Below are positions 1 to 5,233 of a stretch of 5,329 nt of DNA, in pieces. The notes beneath the pieces are model-generated. The model saw nothing but the letters and a program-made list of their open reading frames with translations. It made no database searches and was not told where the DNA came from. Each line of letters begins with the position of its first letter. Within the stretch, counting starts at the first letter, position 1. Source of the DNA: an uncultured euryarchaeote (GTDB taxonomy: Archaea > Thermoplasmatota > Thermoplasmata > UBA10834); NCBI GenBank assembly GCA_937872085.1, contig CALMQK010000296.1:1-5329 (forward strand), given 5' to 3'. The position numbers were made by a program, and so were the translations under genes.

Positions 1-873
1 GAGGTCGTGGGCGGAACCGAGGAGCTGAGGAAGCGGCACTACATCTCCGCCATGGTCTGCACGACCGCCCCGCTCCAGTTGGAGGAGCTGGCCACTGAGG
101 ATGCGCTCGTCTGGGCGGAGAACCATGTCCCTGTGCACATCACCGCGATGGGCCAGATGGGACTCACGGGTCCGGCGACCGTCGTCGGTGACCTCATCAT
201 ATGCCACGCGGAGACCCTTGCACTTGCGGCCGTCATGCAGGCGCACGAGAGGGGTGCGCCTCTCCTCTACGGTTCCGTGCTGTCGAGCATGGACCCAAAG
301 ACCGGAGCGGTGAACTTCGGCTCTCCGGAATCCATGATGTTGGCTGCAGGATCTTCAGAGATGGCCCGGTACGTCAAATGGCCGTGCTCCTGCGGAGGAA
401 TCGGGCCGGGAGCCGCTGTACCGGGGGTCCAGGCGTCCGTCGAGAACTCCACGATGGCATTGCTATGCGCCATGACCGGTTCCGAGATCATGAACGGCGT
501 GGGCCTTGTCGACAACTCGACCGTGCTTTCGTATGAGCAGCTCTTGATAGACAACGACATCGTCGGGCTGACTATCGCCGCGTGCAAGGAGATCCCGACC
601 GATGCAGACGCACTGGCTCTGGACATCATCGAGAATGTGGGTATCGGTGGTAACTACCTCGCCGAGATGCACACGCTCAGGCACGCGAGGGAGTTCTACG
701 TGCCCCTAATCTGGAGCAAGGACAGCTACGATTCCTGGGTCAAGAGGGGCAGGAAGGACGTGATGCAGGTGGCCAAGGAGAAGGCGGATTGGATCCTGAA
801 GGAGCACGAGCCTGAGCCCCTGGACAGGGATGTCTGCAATCGTATTGACGACATAGTCAGGGGATTTGAGTGA
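1..873 (+). CDS. MttB-superfamily corrinoid methyltransferase, C-terminal part (5' end outside window)
   Basis: Partial gene: the frame is open from base 1 (Glu-Val before the first GTG at 7), so the true start lies upstream. About 290 residues are visible, roughly the last 60% of a family that is usually near 480-500 residues. Family hallmarks appear in order: a GMTGPATV-like segment (MGLTGPATVVGDL), the HAETLALAAVMQ helix, GAPLLYGS, GSPESMM, QAS-E (about residues 142-146 from the GTG), SYEQLLIDND, ENVGIGGNYL, the MHTLRHAREFYVP motif, and a C-terminal YDSWVKRG...ILKEHEPEPLD tail. Known members transfer a methyl group from trimethylamine, glycine betaine or other quaternary amines to a cob(I)amide-bearing corrinoid protein in the cytoplasm. 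No in-frame TAG occurs here, and the loop that carries pyrrolysine in true MttB reads GGIGPGAAVPGVQ, so a non-Pyl homologue is likely. The substrate is unknown. No corrinoid protein gene follows within the window. Confidence 0.9.
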   Translation, partial: EVVGGTEELRKRHYISAMVCTTAPLQLEELATEDALVWAENHVPVHITAMGQMGLTGPATVVGDLIICHAETLALAAVMQAHERGAPLLYGSVLSSMDPKTGAVNFGSPESMMLAAGSSEMARYVKWPCSCGGIGPGAAVPGVQASVENSTMALLCAMTGSEIMNGVGLVDNSTVLSYEQLLIDNDIVGLTIAACKEIPTDADALALDIIENVGIGGNYLAEMHTLRHAREFYVPLIWSKDSYDSWVKRGRKDVMQVAKEKADWILKEHEPEPLDRDVCNRIDDIVRGFE

Positions 874-888
874 GCGCAGGAAACAGCC

Positions 889-914
889 GACTGATGGCGG
901 ACCATCCGCCAGTC
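889..914 (+). terminator. GC-rich hairpin after the methyltransferase gene
   Basis: A perfect 7-bp stem (TGGCGGA 895-901 / TCCGCCA 905-911) closes a CCA loop. It is extended by GAC/GTC (889-891 / 912-914) across a 3-base bulge, and starts 16 bases after the TGA. No T-run follows directly, so it could stabilise the 3' end or aid termination, but it is not a classic intrinsic terminator. The 8 bases GGCGGACC (896-903) can alternatively pair with GGTCCGCC at 951-958. Confidence 0.4.
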
Positions 915-938
915 GCCTTCCGCCCGGCCAATCTCAAT

Positions 939-949
939 TCTTTATTAGC
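939..949 (+). promoter_or_regulatory. Candidate archaeal TATA-type promoter for the membrane protein gene
   Basis: CTTTATTAG (940-948) is the only AT-rich stretch in this GC-rich spacer. If it acts as a TATA box, transcription would start near 968-972. That leaves a leader of about 30 bases carrying the strong ribosome binding site at 990-995. The call rests on composition and position only. Confidence 0.4.
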
Positions 950-989
950 CGGTCCGCCTATTCCGTGGCGGTCCCACCTTGGGGGAAGC

Positions 990-996
990 AGGAGGA
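990..996 (+). promoter_or_regulatory. Strong Shine-Dalgarno site fixing the GTG start at 1003
   Basis: AGGAGGA ends 6 bases before GTG at 1003. It favours that codon over an upstream TTG at 979 in the same frame, which would put this site inside the coding sequence, and over the ATG at 1039, which would remove most of the first membrane segment. Confidence 0.75.
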
Positions 997-1002
997 TCGC
1001 TA

Positions 1003-2166
1003 GTGTTTGATCTGCTATTCAACGGTTTTCTGTTCTTCATGGTGGCCGTTTGGCTCATCGGAATCGTGAAACGTAAATCCCTTGCTGGTTTCACTGGTTC
1101 GCTCAAGAAGCACGGACGCGCGTTCGTGCCAATCGTAGTCTGGGCGGTCTTCCTCCTCCTAGCCGCCTCGTATGTCATCTGGTTCGATCAGTTTTCCGCA
1201 GCCCACGACATCCCCGAGGCAGTGGATGCCGGGGTAATTGATGTCAGCCAAGGTGGCAACCCCTACGTGGACAAGATCATCCCTAGGTTCGATACCCAGT
1301 ACACGGTCGATACGAAGGTCGACTTCGGAACGTACAACTATCTTCCTGTGGACCTGATGGTCTATGCTGGCATGCATCGCGCACTGGGTTTCCTCGGCTC
1401 TCCGCTGTGGTTCGTCGTGTCGAACTTAATGCTATGGAGCGTCGCGTTTGCGGCTTTCTACGGGTTTGTGCCGATAAAGCTGAGAGGTTACGTCCCCTTC
1501 GCGGGGATATGCATGCTCTTCTACTCCTTTGATAACGCCGCCCTCACGACCCTGTTGATGGTCGCGTCTATCTATGCCCTCAAGAAGCTGAGAAGTGATA
1601 GAGCGGGCATTGTGTCCATCATCATCATGGGCCTCGCGGTCCTCACAAAGGCCTACGCCGTGGTGCCGTTCATTGTGCTCGTTTTGTGGCTTGTCGGCGA
1701 GCAACTGCGCCTGCGCCGCTTTGAAGAGACCGTGAGGCTTGTGATGGCAGGCGCGGCATCGGCAGCCATAGGCGTGCTCGTGATGGTCCCGTTCGGAGTA
1801 TCGAATGTGCTCAACTCAGCCGTCTTCTTCCACATGAGCACTACGTCCCGGGCAGGCACATCGGTCGGGGGGACGGCCCTGGCGGAGCTCGCGATGGGAA
1901 GCCCATACTTTGCCTACATTGCGGTCGGCGCCATCGTCGCAGCTTTGATCGTGTCCCTGAAACTCAGGAGCCTTTATGACAGGATCGCGCTCGTCTCGAT
2001 CGCATTCTCGCTGGTCTCGATCAAGAGCAGCTATGCCCTGCTGATCGTCCCGGGACTCTTCATCGTGCTACGCGTGCGCGAGTGGATGGAGGTCAGTGCG
2101 CCTCAGCCTAGCGAGATCGAAGTATCGACGGTCAGCATCGACTCTGCCATCTCCAGCTCCAAGTGA
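1003..2166 (+). CDS. Polytopic membrane protein, GT87-like (GT-C fold) glycosyltransferase candidate
   Basis: The protein has 387 residues from the GTG chosen by the AGGAGG site. Hydrophobic segments are visible at about 2-22, 41-61, 134-156, 164-192, 203-231, 245-265 and several between 290 and 365; the hydrophilic tail after about 367 is probably cytosolic. The large loop after the second segment (62-133) carries the pattern of GT87/DUF2029-type proteins: an acidic stretch, G84-G-N-P-Y88, then Y111-x-Y113-x-P115 before the next helix. L214-T-K-A-Y218 and the preceding 'LLMVASIYALKKLRSDRAG' stretch match the family's repeating Arg-Ala-Gly/Lys-x-Tyr loop. Known relatives use polyprenyl-phosphate sugars (often mannose) on the outer membrane face to build glycolipids or surface glycans. 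The donor, acceptor and catalytic Asp are not identifiable here. It has its own promoter-like spacer, so it need not be co-transcribed with either neighbour. An uncharacterised membrane protein is the alternative. Confidence 0.75.
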   Translation: MFDLLFNGFLFFMVAVWLIGIVKRKSLAGFTGSLKKHGRAFVPIVVWAVFLLLAASYVIWFDQFSAAHDIPEAVDAGVIDVSQGGNPYVDKIIPRFDTQYTVDTKVDFGTYNYLPVDLMVYAGMHRALGFLGSPLWFVVSNLMLWSVAFAAFYGFVPIKLRGYVPFAGICMLFYSFDNAALTTLLMVASIYALKKLRSDRAGIVSIIIMGLAVLTKAYAVVPFIVLVLWLVGEQLRLRRFEETVRLVMAGAASAAIGVLVMVPFGVSNVLNSAVFFHMSTTSRAGTSVGGTALAELAMGSPYFAYIAVGAIVAALIVSLKLRSLYDRIALVSIAFSLVSIKSSYALLIVPGLFIVLRVREWMEVSAPQPSEIEVSTVSIDSAISSSK

Positions 2167-2199
2167 AACCACGAGCGAAAAGGGTTTGAGTGGTTTCAC
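2163..2199. repeat. 10-bp perfect inverted repeat overlapping the stop codon
   Basis: GTGAAACCAC (2163-2172) is exactly mirrored by GTGGTTTCAC (2190-2199) across a 17-base loop. The left arm contains the TGA stop of the membrane protein gene. It may be a 3'-end stem-loop or a regulator site for the DDAH gene downstream. Confidence 0.6.
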
Positions 2200-2200
2200 A

Positions 2201-2216
2201 CGGTCTGTTCAGACCG
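2201..2216. repeat. 6-bp perfect hairpin with GTTC loop
   Basis: CGGTCT (2201-2206) and AGACCG (2211-2216) pair perfectly around a 4-base GTTC loop. It begins two bases after the preceding inverted repeat ends, so the two would stack as adjacent stem-loops in RNA. No T-run follows. Confidence 0.55.
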
Positions 2217-2218
2217 AA

Positions 2219-2250
2219 CCCGGGGACGACTTGATTGCGCTCACCCCGGG
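2219..2250. repeat. 7-bp GC-only inverted repeat just upstream of the DDAH promoter
   Basis: CCCGGGG (2219-2225) pairs with CCCCGGG (2244-2250) across an 18-base loop. The right arm abuts the candidate promoter element at 2252-2264, which would suit an operator. As RNA it would be the third stem in a row after the membrane protein gene. Confidence 0.5.
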
Positions 2251-2251
2251 A

Positions 2252-2264
2252 CGAAATGCTATAT
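2252..2264 (+). promoter_or_regulatory. Candidate archaeal promoter (BRE + TATA) for the DDAH gene
   Basis: CGAAA (2252-2256) resembles a BRE and precedes TGCTATAT (2257-2264). Transcription starting about 25 bases downstream (near 2286-2290) would give a leader of about 25 bases before ATG 2313, with a weak GGTAGGG Shine-Dalgarno-like stretch at 2301-2307. An upstream in-frame start at 2235 would lie before this promoter, which argues against it. Confidence 0.45.
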
Positions 2265-2312
2265 CGCTCATGCCCATTTCCAGTACGCGCATTCAGCATC
2301 GGTAGGGATTCA

Positions 2313-3068
2313 ATGTCACCAAAGCACGCCTTGGTACGCGAACCTGGAAAGACCTTCACGAAATGCCTCTCATGCCATCCTATGAGGCACACGGTGAATC
2401 TTGCCAAGGCAAAGAGCCAGCACGCTATCTATCGCAGGACCCTCAGCGACCTTGGTCTCGACGTCATCACCATCCAACCAGACGATCTCCATCCAGATGC
2501 ATGTTTCGTGGAGGACAACGCGGTCGTGCACGGAAAGCGCGCCCTCATTTGCCGGATGGGCGCAGAGAGCAGGAGAGGAGAGGAAGGTCCGGTCGAGAAG
2601 GTACTGAGCGGATACCTTGAGATGCAGCGGGCGTCGGCCCCCGCGACCGTCGAAGGAGGTGATGTGGTCCATCTCCCGAGCCGGTTGATATCCGGACTCA
2701 GCCAGAGGACGAACCTTGAAGGCATCCGGCAGATGAGCGACTGGCTAGAGGTCAAGGTGGACACGATCGATGACCCCAGCATCATGCACCTCAAGAGCTA
2801 CGTGACCTGCCTCAATGGTGATACCGTGATCGCGTCCAGACGGTTCTCGAAACATCCTGCTCTAACCGGGCTCAGGGTCATCACCGTTCCGGATGAGGAG
2901 GCGTACGCCGCGGACACCCTAACCGTGGGCAGCACCGTACTGATGCCTGCGGGGATGCCCAAGAGTGCAGCGTTGGTCAAGGCCTCTGGGTTCGATGTCA
3001 TCCCGGTTGACGTGGGCGAGTTCGAGAAATGTGACGGAGCAGTCACGTGCCTCTCGATCCTGTTCTGA
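2313..3068 (+). CDS. Dimethylarginine dimethylaminohydrolase (DDAH) family amidinotransferase-fold hydrolase
   Basis: The protein has 251 residues, close to the usual length of about 255. The guanidine-modifying (pentein) signatures are complete: the A-K-x-Q-H-A-I-Y helix (33-40), P61-D-A-C-F-V-E-D68 for substrate binding, S86-R-R-G-E90, E114-G-G-D117, GLSQRTN (128-134), catalytic His159 in IMHLKSYV, and the C-terminal nucleophile Cys246 in DGAVTCLSILF. Family members hydrolyse Nω-methylated or Nω,Nω-dimethylated arginine to citrulline plus methylamine or dimethylamine, through a Cys-thiouronium intermediate in the cytosol. Family membership is clear; the substrate is inferred, and plain arginine or another guanidine is possible. 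ATG 2313 is chosen because MSPKHALVREPG is the normal family N-terminus; the 26 residues upstream do not look like the family. The usual GG before the nucleophile is G-A here, and an extra Cys240 and a C18-x-x-C21 pair are present. Its 3' end overlaps the opposite-strand acetyltransferase gene by 26 bp. Confidence 0.9.
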   Translation: MSPKHALVREPGKTFTKCLSCHPMRHTVNLAKAKSQHAIYRRTLSDLGLDVITIQPDDLHPDACFVEDNAVVHGKRALICRMGAESRRGEEGPVEKVLSGYLEMQRASAPATVEGGDVVHLPSRLISGLSQRTNLEGIRQMSDWLEVKVDTIDDPSIMHLKSYVTCLNGDTVIASRRFSKHPALTGLRVITVPDEEAYAADTLTVGSTVLMPAGMPKSAALVKASGFDVIPVDVGEFEKCDGAVTCLSILF

Positions 3069-4059
3069 TGTCTCTCTCTAAGGGTTTCTGGTAGAATGTG
3101 AAGCTCTTCGCCATCTCGAATCCCAGGCTCTGGTAGACCCTGAGCGCCCCGCTTGGGTTGTGGGCGTCCACGTCCATGGTAGCCGAGGTCATCCCGCAGT
3201 CACGCAAAGTTCTCAGACTCAGCGCGATGAGCGCGCTGGCGATTCCTTTCTTTCGCCATCCGCGGGCGACAGCGATGCTCTCCGTGTGACCTCTTTTTCT
3301 GTTGTATTGTCTGTTCTCGTCATCGTTGATGTGAGGCCTCACGACGCCGACAGGTTCATCCCCTGCCCAGGCGACGGCCCAGAGGTTTGGATCGCAGCTA
3401 GGCCGCTTCAGGTACGCCTCAAAGTGCGCCTCGTCGTAATCCTCTTCTGAATAGTCGCTCTCATCTCTCATCGCCTCCTTGGTGAGCTGCCACACAGCGC
3501 GCACGTCCGATGGCCGGACAGGCCGGACTTCGACGCCCACAGGCAGGATCACTTCAGGCAAGTTCTCCAGATCAGGCCGTACCATCTCAAACGCGTGAAG
3601 GTCGGGTTTGTATCCCTCGCGAATCACCAAGGATTTCCAGTCGTTCTCCACATCGTTCGCCCATGTAGAGTACATCTTATCCAGCTCGTCTGGGTGAGTA
3701 TGGGCAATTTCGCTGAGGCGGGCTTCGCTCCATTTGAGGAGCGCTAATCGAATGCCTGTGTGGCGCAGCTCAGGGACCACATGGGAGATGTGCCTGTAGA
3801 GACGGGGACCTTTCGTCATTTGATCCCAGGAGACCTCGCAAAACCCGACCATCTCCCCCTCAGTCTCTCCAATCAGCCGATCCTTGTACGGGTCTTGGTT
3901 GATCGGATCCTCGTCCTTTCGCCGGTAATCTTCAGCGGTCACCGTCGATTCGACGTGGTCGGCTTCCAAGCTCTTCCCGAGCAGCTCACCTATGGCGTCG
4001 TAATCTGCTCCTCCCTCGAATGGTCGGAATTTCAGCCCCTGCAGGGCTAGATGTTCCAT
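3043..4059 (-). CDS. Tandem-GNAT N-acetyltransferase
   Basis: The protein has 338 residues and two GNAT-fold halves (about 8-160 and 174-328), an arrangement known from mycothiol synthase MshD and related proteins. The C-terminal half has a good acetyl-CoA pyrophosphate loop, R269-K-K-G272-I-A274 (R-x-x-G-x-A), preceded by the strand HTESIAVARGW and followed by N301-P-S-G-A-L-R-V-Y...GF (to 314), so it is the likely catalytic half. The N-terminal half has VVPELRHTGIRLALL, where Arg104 replaces the small residue of the loop, suggesting weak or lost acetyl-CoA turnover. The acyl acceptor is unknown; MshD activity itself is not claimed. ATG 4059 is chosen because the first GNAT strand (LKFRPFE) begins just after it. 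It has only a distant GAGG (4072-4075, 12-base gap). GTG at 4128 would add 23 basic residues and would suit a leaderless transcript. The gene is divergent from the PLP enzyme gene and convergent with DDAH. Confidence 0.85.
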   Translation of the reverse strand: MEHLALQGLKFRPFEGGADYDAIGELLGKSLEADHVESTVTAEDYRRKDEDPINQDPYKDRLIGETEGEMVGFCEVSWDQMTKGPRLYRHISHVVPELRHTGIRLALLKWSEARLSEIAHTHPDELDKMYSTWANDVENDWKSLVIREGYKPDLHAFEMVRPDLENLPEVILPVGVEVRPVRPSDVRAVWQLTKEAMRDESDYSEEDYDEAHFEAYLKRPSCDPNLWAVAWAGDEPVGVVRPHINDDENRQYNRKRGHTESIAVARGWRKKGIASALIALSLRTLRDCGMTSATMDVDAHNPSGALRVYQSLGFEMAKSFTFYQKPLERDIRTGSRGT

Positions 4060-4148
4060 TACGGGCCTATTCCTCAACTCCGTCGGCCGCCTCACCGTGG
4101 AGGATGTTTTTCTTTCTTTCGTTCTCACAAAGTCTCATGAGGGGCGCT

Positions 4149-4160
4149 GAAGAAAAATAC
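4149..4160. promoter_or_regulatory. AT-rich element in the divergent promoter region
   Basis: GAAGAAAAATAC is the likely TATA-type element for the plus-strand PLP enzyme: a start near 4181 would give a leader of about 22 bases with GGAG at 4190-4193, nine bases before ATG 4203. Read on the minus strand, GTATTTTTC sits about 25 bases before GTG 4128, so it could also serve a leaderless acetyltransferase transcript. A second A-rich minus-strand stretch (about 4106-4122, GAAAGAAAGAAAAACA) could instead drive initiation from ATG 4059. Confidence 0.4.
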
Positions 4161-4202
4161 GAGCTCCTGCATCAGGGGTTCATCAGGCCGGAGCCGAGTC
4201 CT

Positions 4203-5153
4203 ATGACAATAACCGCAGTCGATGTTCTGAAGGCGAGAAAGGTGCAGCAGGGCGTCGTGACGAGGACCCCGCTCACTCGTTCGAAGGCGCTGAGCGAGAT
4301 CAGCGGGGCTGAAGTCTACATGAAGTGGGAGAACCTACAAAAGACTGGCGCGTACAAACTGAGGGGGGCGGTCTACAGGATGAGCCTGCTAGCTCCGGAC
4401 GAGAGGATAAAGGGCGTCATTACGACCTCAGCCGGCAACTGGGCACTCGGGGTTGCGATGTCGGCACAGGCCATGGGCATCAAGGCCACGATCTGTGTTC
4501 CAGCGACCACACCGAAGGTCAAGGTCGAGAAGTGCAGGTCTTACGGCGCGGAGGTTGTGCTCCACGGCAGGTACTTCGACGAAGCGTTCGCGCACTGCCA
4601 GGGGCTCGTCAAGACGAGCGATAAGACGTATGTGTCCGGAACGGATGATTACGACACATTCGCAGGGCATGGAACGATCGGGATCGAGGTCTCGGAGGAA
4701 CTGCCCGATGTCGACACCTATGTGATCCCGGTCGGGGGAGGCGGTCTTGCCACAGGCATTGCCGTCTGGGCAAAAGCAGTCAACCCGGATGTCAGGATCA
4801 TCGGCGCCCAGTCAACTGCCGCCAGGACGATGTATGAGTGTTTCAAAGCCGGGAAGCTAGTGGATGTACCGGTCCCGCCAACGATCGCTGAGGGACTGGC
4901 AGGCGGGATCACGCAACTTAACCTTGACCTTGCTCTGAAGTACTTCGACGACGTCGTATTGGCCGAGGAGAAGGAATTGAAGAGCACTATCCTTTGGATA
5001 CTCAAGAACGAGCGTCAGGTCATCGAGGGTTCTGCTGCAGTGGGCCCGGCGGCGATACTTCAGCACAAGGTACGGTTCAAGAAGGGCGAGAAGGTCGTTG
5101 TCGTTGTGTCTGGCGGCAACATAGATACGGAGATATTGGATCTACCGGAATGA
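4203..5153 (+). CDS. Threonine/serine dehydratase-family PLP enzyme (fold type II)
   Basis: The protein has 316 residues with no C-terminal ACT domain, so it resembles the short catabolic or serine-racemase-like forms rather than the feedback-regulated biosynthetic IlvA. The N-terminus MTITAVDVLKARKV...VVTRTPL is family-typical and supports ATG 4203 over in-frame ATG 4137 or GTG 4020. Visible signatures are the PLP lysine Lys52 in E43-N-L-Q-K-T-G-A-Y-K52-L-R-G-A, the substrate loop S76-A-G-N79, the phosphate-binding G178-G-G-G-L182, E-x-x-x-A-V-G-P near the C-terminus, and S303-G-G-N306 for the pyridine nitrogen. Known members eliminate water from L-Thr or L-Ser to give 2-oxobutyrate or pyruvate plus ammonia. 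Several conserved positions differ: S-F-K becomes A-Y-K, SAGNH becomes SAGNW (Trp80), and GQGT becomes GHGT (His156). The substrate may therefore differ; alternatives are serine racemase, EutB-like or another beta-eliminating enzyme. Transcribed divergently from the acetyltransferase. Confidence 0.87.
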   Translation: MTITAVDVLKARKVQQGVVTRTPLTRSKALSEISGAEVYMKWENLQKTGAYKLRGAVYRMSLLAPDERIKGVITTSAGNWALGVAMSAQAMGIKATICVPATTPKVKVEKCRSYGAEVVLHGRYFDEAFAHCQGLVKTSDKTYVSGTDDYDTFAGHGTIGIEVSEELPDVDTYVIPVGGGGLATGIAVWAKAVNPDVRIIGAQSTAARTMYECFKAGKLVDVPVPPTIAEGLAGGITQLNLDLALKYFDDVVLAEEKELKSTILWILKNERQVIEGSAAVGPAAILQHKVRFKKGEKVVVVVSGGNIDTEILDLPE

Positions 5154-5204
5154 TATGGTTTCCTGGGGCCTCGCGCGTCACAGAAACGTGGCATGTAGTG
5201 CCTT

Positions 5205-5215
5205 GTCACCGTGAC
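5205..5215. repeat. 11-bp palindrome GTCAC-C-GTGAC between convergent genes
   Basis: GTCAC (5205-5209) and GTGAC (5211-5215) are mirrored around one base. A further GTCAC at 5177-5181 can pair with 5211-5215, enclosing a small GGCA/TGCC hairpin (5190-5193 / 5199-5202). It lies between the 3' ends of two converging genes, so it may be part of a bidirectional 3'-end structure; no T-run is present. Confidence 0.3.
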
Positions 5216-5233
5216 CTGGCCGAAGGCAGTTCC

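Noticed and set aside
267..629. Open minus-strand frame inside the methyltransferase gene
   Set aside because: It is antisense to conserved MttB motifs, has no recognisable domain and shows shadow-frame composition.
2235..2312. Upstream in-frame start for the DDAH gene
   Set aside because: The extra 26 residues lack family similarity and precede the candidate TATA element; ATG 2313 gives the usual DDAH N-terminus and length.
2429..2794. Open minus-strand frame of about 120 codons inside the DDAH gene
   Set aside because: It lies wholly inside a well-supported gene and encodes a Ser/Arg-rich low-complexity product typical of GC-rich antisense frames.
3160..3450. Plus-strand open frame inside the acetyltransferase gene
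   Set aside because: It is antisense to the acetyl-CoA-binding domain; its length is explained by GC-rich codon bias and it has no recognisable motif.
4034..4048. CCCTGCAGGG palindrome with flanking AGC/GCT near the acetyltransferase start
   Set aside because: It lies within the coding sequence just after the start, is short, and reads as ordinary Ala-Leu-Gln-Gly codons; chance is sufficient.
4107..4125. T-rich run (TTTTTCTTTCTTTCG) as a plus-strand terminator
   Set aside because: No plus-strand gene ends nearby; on the minus strand it is an A-rich part of the acetyltransferase leader or N-terminal codons.
4020..4202. N-terminal extension of the PLP enzyme from GTG 4020 or ATG 4137
   Set aside because: These residues do not resemble the family, and the longer form would overlap the start of the divergent acetyltransferase. 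The normal N-terminus begins at ATG 4203.
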